Source: Chelonoidis abingdonii (lineage: Eukaryota > Chordata > Testudines > Testudinidae). Taken from it: a stretch of DNA of 64,000 nt. The notes under the pieces are model-generated. The model made no database searches, was not told the DNA's origin, and was given only the letters and a program-made list of their open reading frames with translations. The translations under genes were made by a program, and so were the position numbers. Location: contig NC_133777.1 in NCBI RefSeq assembly GCF_003597395.2, positions 63,068,488-63,132,487 on the forward strand, given 5' to 3'. Numbering within the stretch: the first letter of the stretch is position 1; every line of letters begins with the position of its first letter. Positions 10,885-64,000 of this stretch are shown one piece after another.

Positions 10885-12383
10885 TTCAAGTCAGCAGCAC
10901 TGCTATGGGTACCCACATGGCCACAGTATGCCAACATTTTTATGGCTGACCTAGAACACACTTCCTTTAGCTCTCATTCCCTAAGCCCCAACTCAACACT
11001 GATGACATCTTCATCATCTGGACCATTGGAAAAGAAGCCCTTGAGGAATTCCACCATGATTTCAACAATTTCCATCCCACCATCGACCTCAGCCTAGACC
11101 AATCCACACAAGCGGTCCATTTCCTTGACACTACTGTGCTAATAAGCAATGGTCACATAAACACCACCTTACCGGAAACCTACTGACCGTATACTTACCT
11201 ACATGCCTCCAGCTTGTATCCAGACACACCACATGATCCCACTGTCTTCAGCCAAGCTCTAAGGTACAACTGCATTTTGCTCCAATCCCTCCAGACAGAG
11301 ACAAACACCTACAAGATCTCTATCAAGCATTCTTAAAACTACAATACCTACGTGCTGAAGTGAAGAAACAGATTGACAGAGCCAGAAGAGTACCCAGAAG
11401 TCACTTACTACAAGAAGGCCCAACAAGAAAATAACAGAACGCCACTAACCGTTACCTTCATCCCCAACTAAAACCTCTCCAGCACATCATCGAAGATATA
11501 CAACCTACCTGATGGATGATCCCTCACTCTCACAGATTTGGGAGACAGACCTGTCCTCACTACAGACAGCACCCCAATCTGAAGCAAATACTCACCCAAC
11601 CATACATCACAGAACAAAAACGCTAACCGAGGAACCCCTCCTTGCAAGAAAGTCCAATGCCAGCTCTGTCCACATATCTATTCAAGTGACACCATATATA
11701 GAACTAATCACATCAGCCACACATCAGGGGCTCATTCACCTGCACATCTACCAATGTGAATATTGCCATCACGTGCTAGCAGTGCCCTCTGCCATGTACA
11801 TTGGCCAAACCGGCAGTCTCTATACAAAAGATAAATGGACACAAATCGACATCAGGAATCATAACATTCAAAACCAGTAGGAGAACACTTCAACCTCTCT
11901 CCATTCAGTAACAGATTTAAAGGTGGCAATTTTGCAACAGAAAACTTCAAAACAGACTCCAACAGAAACTGCTGAACTTGAATTATAAGCAACTAGATAC
12001 AATCAATTTAGGCTTAAATAGAGACTGGGAATGGCTGAGCCATTGCACATATTGAATCGATTCCCATGTTAAGTATCCTCACACCTTCTTGTCAACTGTC
12101 TTCAATGGATCATCTTGATTTCCCCTGCAAAGTTTTTTTTTCCTCCTGCTGATATAGCTCATCTTAATTAATTAGCCTCTTAGAGTTGATTGGGCAACTC
12201 CCACCTTTTCATGTTTTCTGTATGTATATATATATATCCCTCACTATATGTTCAATTCTATGCATCTGATGAAGGGCTGTAGCCCAAAAGCTTATGCTCA
12301 GATAAATTGTTAACTCTTAAGGTGCCACAAGTACTCCTGTCTTTTTGTGGATAAGACTAACAGGGCTGCTACTCAGAAACCTG
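10885..12383 (+). mobile_element. Penelope-like retroelement (degraded, 3' portion)
   Basis: Translated pieces recall the PLE reverse transcriptase (TDDIFIIWTIGKEALEEFHH, then VHFLDTTV, with in-frame stops). They are followed by a GIY-YIG endonuclease remnant (PSAMYIGQTG near 11791-11820) and RNHNIQNQ. The 3' end is the turtle PLE tail: hammerhead-like core at 12266-12290, then gtgccacaagtactcctg. Several stops and frameshifts show it is dead. It is oriented with both myosin genes. Confidence 0.82.
12266..12290 (+). ncRNA. Hammerhead-ribozyme-like core in PLE tail (eroded)
   Basis: CTGATGA, then stem II gggc-tgta-gccc, then aaaa where GAAA is expected. Hammerhead motifs are known from Penelope-like elements. 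This copy has a shortened stem II and has lost the G of GAAA. The cleavage strand was not located. Confidence 0.5.
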
Positions 12384-13196
12384 CTCGTTCTTGTGTTATG
12401 TGAAGGATTAAAAACTTTCCTTATTCACTTTCTTCACACCAGTCAAGATTTTAGAGACCTCTATCATATCCCCTTAGTCATCTCTTTTCTAGGCTGAAAT
12501 TTCCCAGTCATTTTAATTTCTCCTCCTGTTCATACCCTAATCATTTTAGTTGCCCATCTCTGTACCTTTTCCTTTCCACTATATCTCTTTAGGGCTGGGG
12601 TGACCAGATCTGACATAGTATTCAAGGATGTACATACACCATGGACTTATATAGAGGCAATATGATATTTTCTGTCTTATTATCTATCCTTTCTTAATGA
12701 TCCCAACATTCTGTTTGCCTTTTGACTGCCATTGCACACTGAGTGGATGTTTCCAGAGAACTATCCACAATGACTCCACGACTCCTTTCTTGTGTGTTAA
12801 CAGCTAATTCAGACTCCTTCATTTTGTATGTATAATTGAGATTGTTTCCAATGTGCATTATTTTGCATTTATCAACATTGAATATCATCTGCCATTTTGC
12901 TGCCTAGTCACCAGTTTTGTGAGATCCTTTGTAACTCTTCGCAGTCTTCCTGGGACTTAAACTATCTATCTTGAATAGTTTTGTATCATCTGAAAATTTT
13001 GTCACTCATTGTTACCCATTTTCCAGATCATTACGAGTATATTGAATAGTAATGGTCCAGTACCGGCCCCTCAGGGATACCACTATTTATCTCTACATTC
13101 TGAAAACTTGATACTTATCCTCCCCTTTATTTTCCATATTTTAACCAGTTACTAATCCGTGAGAGGACTTCCTCTTTATCCATGATGGCTACTTTC
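12384..13196 (-). mobile_element. CR1 LINE, 3' part of ORF2, antisense
   Basis: The minus strand encodes FNVDKCKIMHIGNN and ELAVNTQERSRGVIVDSSL, typical of the C-terminal reverse-transcriptase region of turtle CR1, with stops and small indels on both sides. It directly abuts the PLE end. No typical CR1 3' repeat is visible at 12384. Confidence 0.75.
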
Positions 13197-13394
13197 AAAA
13201 AGTCAATTTAAATTAAATACATTTAAAAACAAATTATATTGTTTATGTGTTTTGGAGTAACTTGCATTATCTTATTAAATTTGCATTATCCTAACAATAT
13301 TTACTTTATTCTATCTCTTTTATCTATCTCATTGGCCCTGACACCTCCCCTGTAAAATTTGAACACCCCCCTAATTCAATTCCTGGGGAAACTA

Positions 13395-13812
13395 CTGACG
13401 GTCTCTGGCGGGGCTGGTGAAGCCCGATTGATCCTCTGTCGGGGGTGAAGGCCCTGGAAGGGGTCCCTGGCTGGCGGGGTGTGACCGGATTGATCTCTGT
13501 CGGCGGTGAAGGCCCCGCAAGGGGTCTCTTGGCTGGCGGGGTGTGAAGCGGATTGGTCTCTGTCGGGGGGGTGCAGAGGGGTGAAGGTCCCTGGGAGGGG
13601 TCTCTGGCTGGCGGGGTGTGAAGCCGGATTGGTCTCTGTCCGGAGGGGGGGAGGAAGGCCCCTGGGAGGGGTCTCTGTCCGGAGTGGCAAATGTGTGTGA
13701 AGCCGGATCGGTCTCTGTCCGGAGGAGGAGGATGAAGGCCTGTGCTGGCGGGTGGGGAGGAAAATCTGTGTGAAACCGGATTGGTCTCTGTCTGGGGGGG
13801 TGAAGGCCCTTG
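13395..13812. repeat. GC-rich minisatellite B next to MYO5C promoter
   Basis: Six degenerate units of about 61-79 bp. The anchor ctctgtc recurs at 13434, 13495, 13558, 13634, 13713 and 13786, preceded by gaagccggattgg and followed by a G-run and gtgaaggcccctgggagggg. Related to array A at 10.34-10.59 kb. The array ends about 150 bp before the MYO5C ATG. Confidence 0.8.
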
Positions 13813-13960
13813 GCGGCAGGTCCGGTGTAGGCTGGGCTCCACCCCGCTCGGGAGCGGAACACACCTGGCGCGGCGGTGCGGGCCGCCCCTGGGCCCGGCC
13901 GGGAGCTGCCAGCAGCGGAGCGAGCTCGGCTTCTTCCCCGAGGCGCGGAGCAGCGGCCCC

Positions 13961-63653
<49,693 letters not shown>

Positions 63654-64000
63654 GTAGGACTTAATTTTTACAGTTTAAAATAGTTTTGAATGTGTAATAC
63701 AGGGTATATGTATGTGAGAGAAAAAGAGGGTCAAAAAGTTGTGAAATTCAGTCTTTCAACAACAACAAAAGATGGGAAAGCATTAGCAAAAATTTCATAA
63801 ATGTTTTCCCTCTTTTTCAGCCCATTTTATAAATGTGTGAATGTGTGTGTACACTTTATTTTTTTTCAGAATTAGTTTTCATTCCAAGAGTTTTAAAAGG
63901 TTGAAAACCTGACTAATATTGGGATGGGTAGCCAAAGGCTCACTTATTTAGGGCAAATAGTCCCACAGGAGTCAGTGAGACTACTCATGTGGGTAATATG
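63654..64000 (+). other. MYO5C: MYO5C intron 33, start
   Basis: AT-rich. The last 50 bases (agtcccacaggagtcagtga, ctactcatgtgggtaa) look like the start of the gtgagtagtcc-type palindromic MITE, cut by the window edge. Confidence 0.5.

Larger units (their letters stand above)
8831..13960. other. MYO5A-MYO5C intergenic spacer
   Basis: About 5.1 kb between the inferred MYO5A cleavage site and the MYO5C start codon. It is filled almost end to end with repeats (entries below) and contains no other gene that I can support. Confidence 0.75.

Noticed and set aside
13395..13812. CRISPR-like array of spaced repeats
   Set aside because: Repeat units are contiguous and degenerate, with no unique spacers, in a vertebrate genome.

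Overview
The window is vertebrate genomic DNA, most likely from a cryptodiran turtle. It holds the 3' end of one class V myosin gene and most of a second, both on the + strand and in head-to-tail order. The turtle assignment rests on the repeats: two copies of a tRNA-headed SINE with a CR1-like tail (the tortoise Pol III SINE type), CR1 LINE fragments, Penelope-like elements (PLEs) with GIY-YIG endonuclease relics, many hAT elements with 8-bp target duplications, and a solo LTR of a kind common in turtle genomes. I could run no database search, so species and repeat family names come from recognition.

Region 1 (1-8.8 kb): the last four coding exons of MYO5A (1026-1302, 2206-2380, 3781-3861, 5343-5495) encode the C-terminal half of the globular cargo-binding domain, ending at TGA 5493-5495. 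About 3.3 kb of AT-rich 3' UTR follows with no recognisable transposon. The best poly(A) signal is AATAAA at 8805-8810 with a GT-rich tract after it.

Region 2 (8.8-13.96 kb): the intergenic spacer is packed with mobile DNA: LTR-like sequence, a GC-rich minisatellite, a tortoise-type SINE, a sense PLE with RT and GIY-YIG remnants, an antisense CR1, and a second, related minisatellite that runs into the CpG-rich promoter of the next gene.

Region 3 (13.96 kb to the end): MYO5C. I place 33 consecutive coding exons (13961-63653) whose phases all agree: 4036 nt of CDS, 1345 codons plus one base. They cover the motor (P-loop at residues 161-168, switch I 206-220, switch II around 435-440), six IQ motifs (about 757-895) and most of the coiled-coil tail. 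The rest of the tail and the cargo-binding domain lie beyond the window. No frameshift or in-frame stop was found in any exon, so the gene looks intact.

The MYO5C introns carry the more unusual material. A PLE ends about 35 bp before the exon 2 acceptor. A fold-back pair of PLE tails with a 13-bp target duplication lies in intron 6. A solo LTR lies in intron 2. A relic retrotransposon with an R4/Dong-type restriction-like endonuclease sits inside a TA microsatellite in intron 25. A 2-kb hAT element with an internally deleted transposase and a nested SINE lies in intron 31. The PLE tails carry the CUGANGA - stem II - GAAA core of a hammerhead ribozyme.

MYO5A and MYO5C encode actin-based cargo motors and are also neighbours in other vertebrates. 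I see no previously undescribed multi-gene system here; the novelty is in the mobile elements and their positions relative to the exons.
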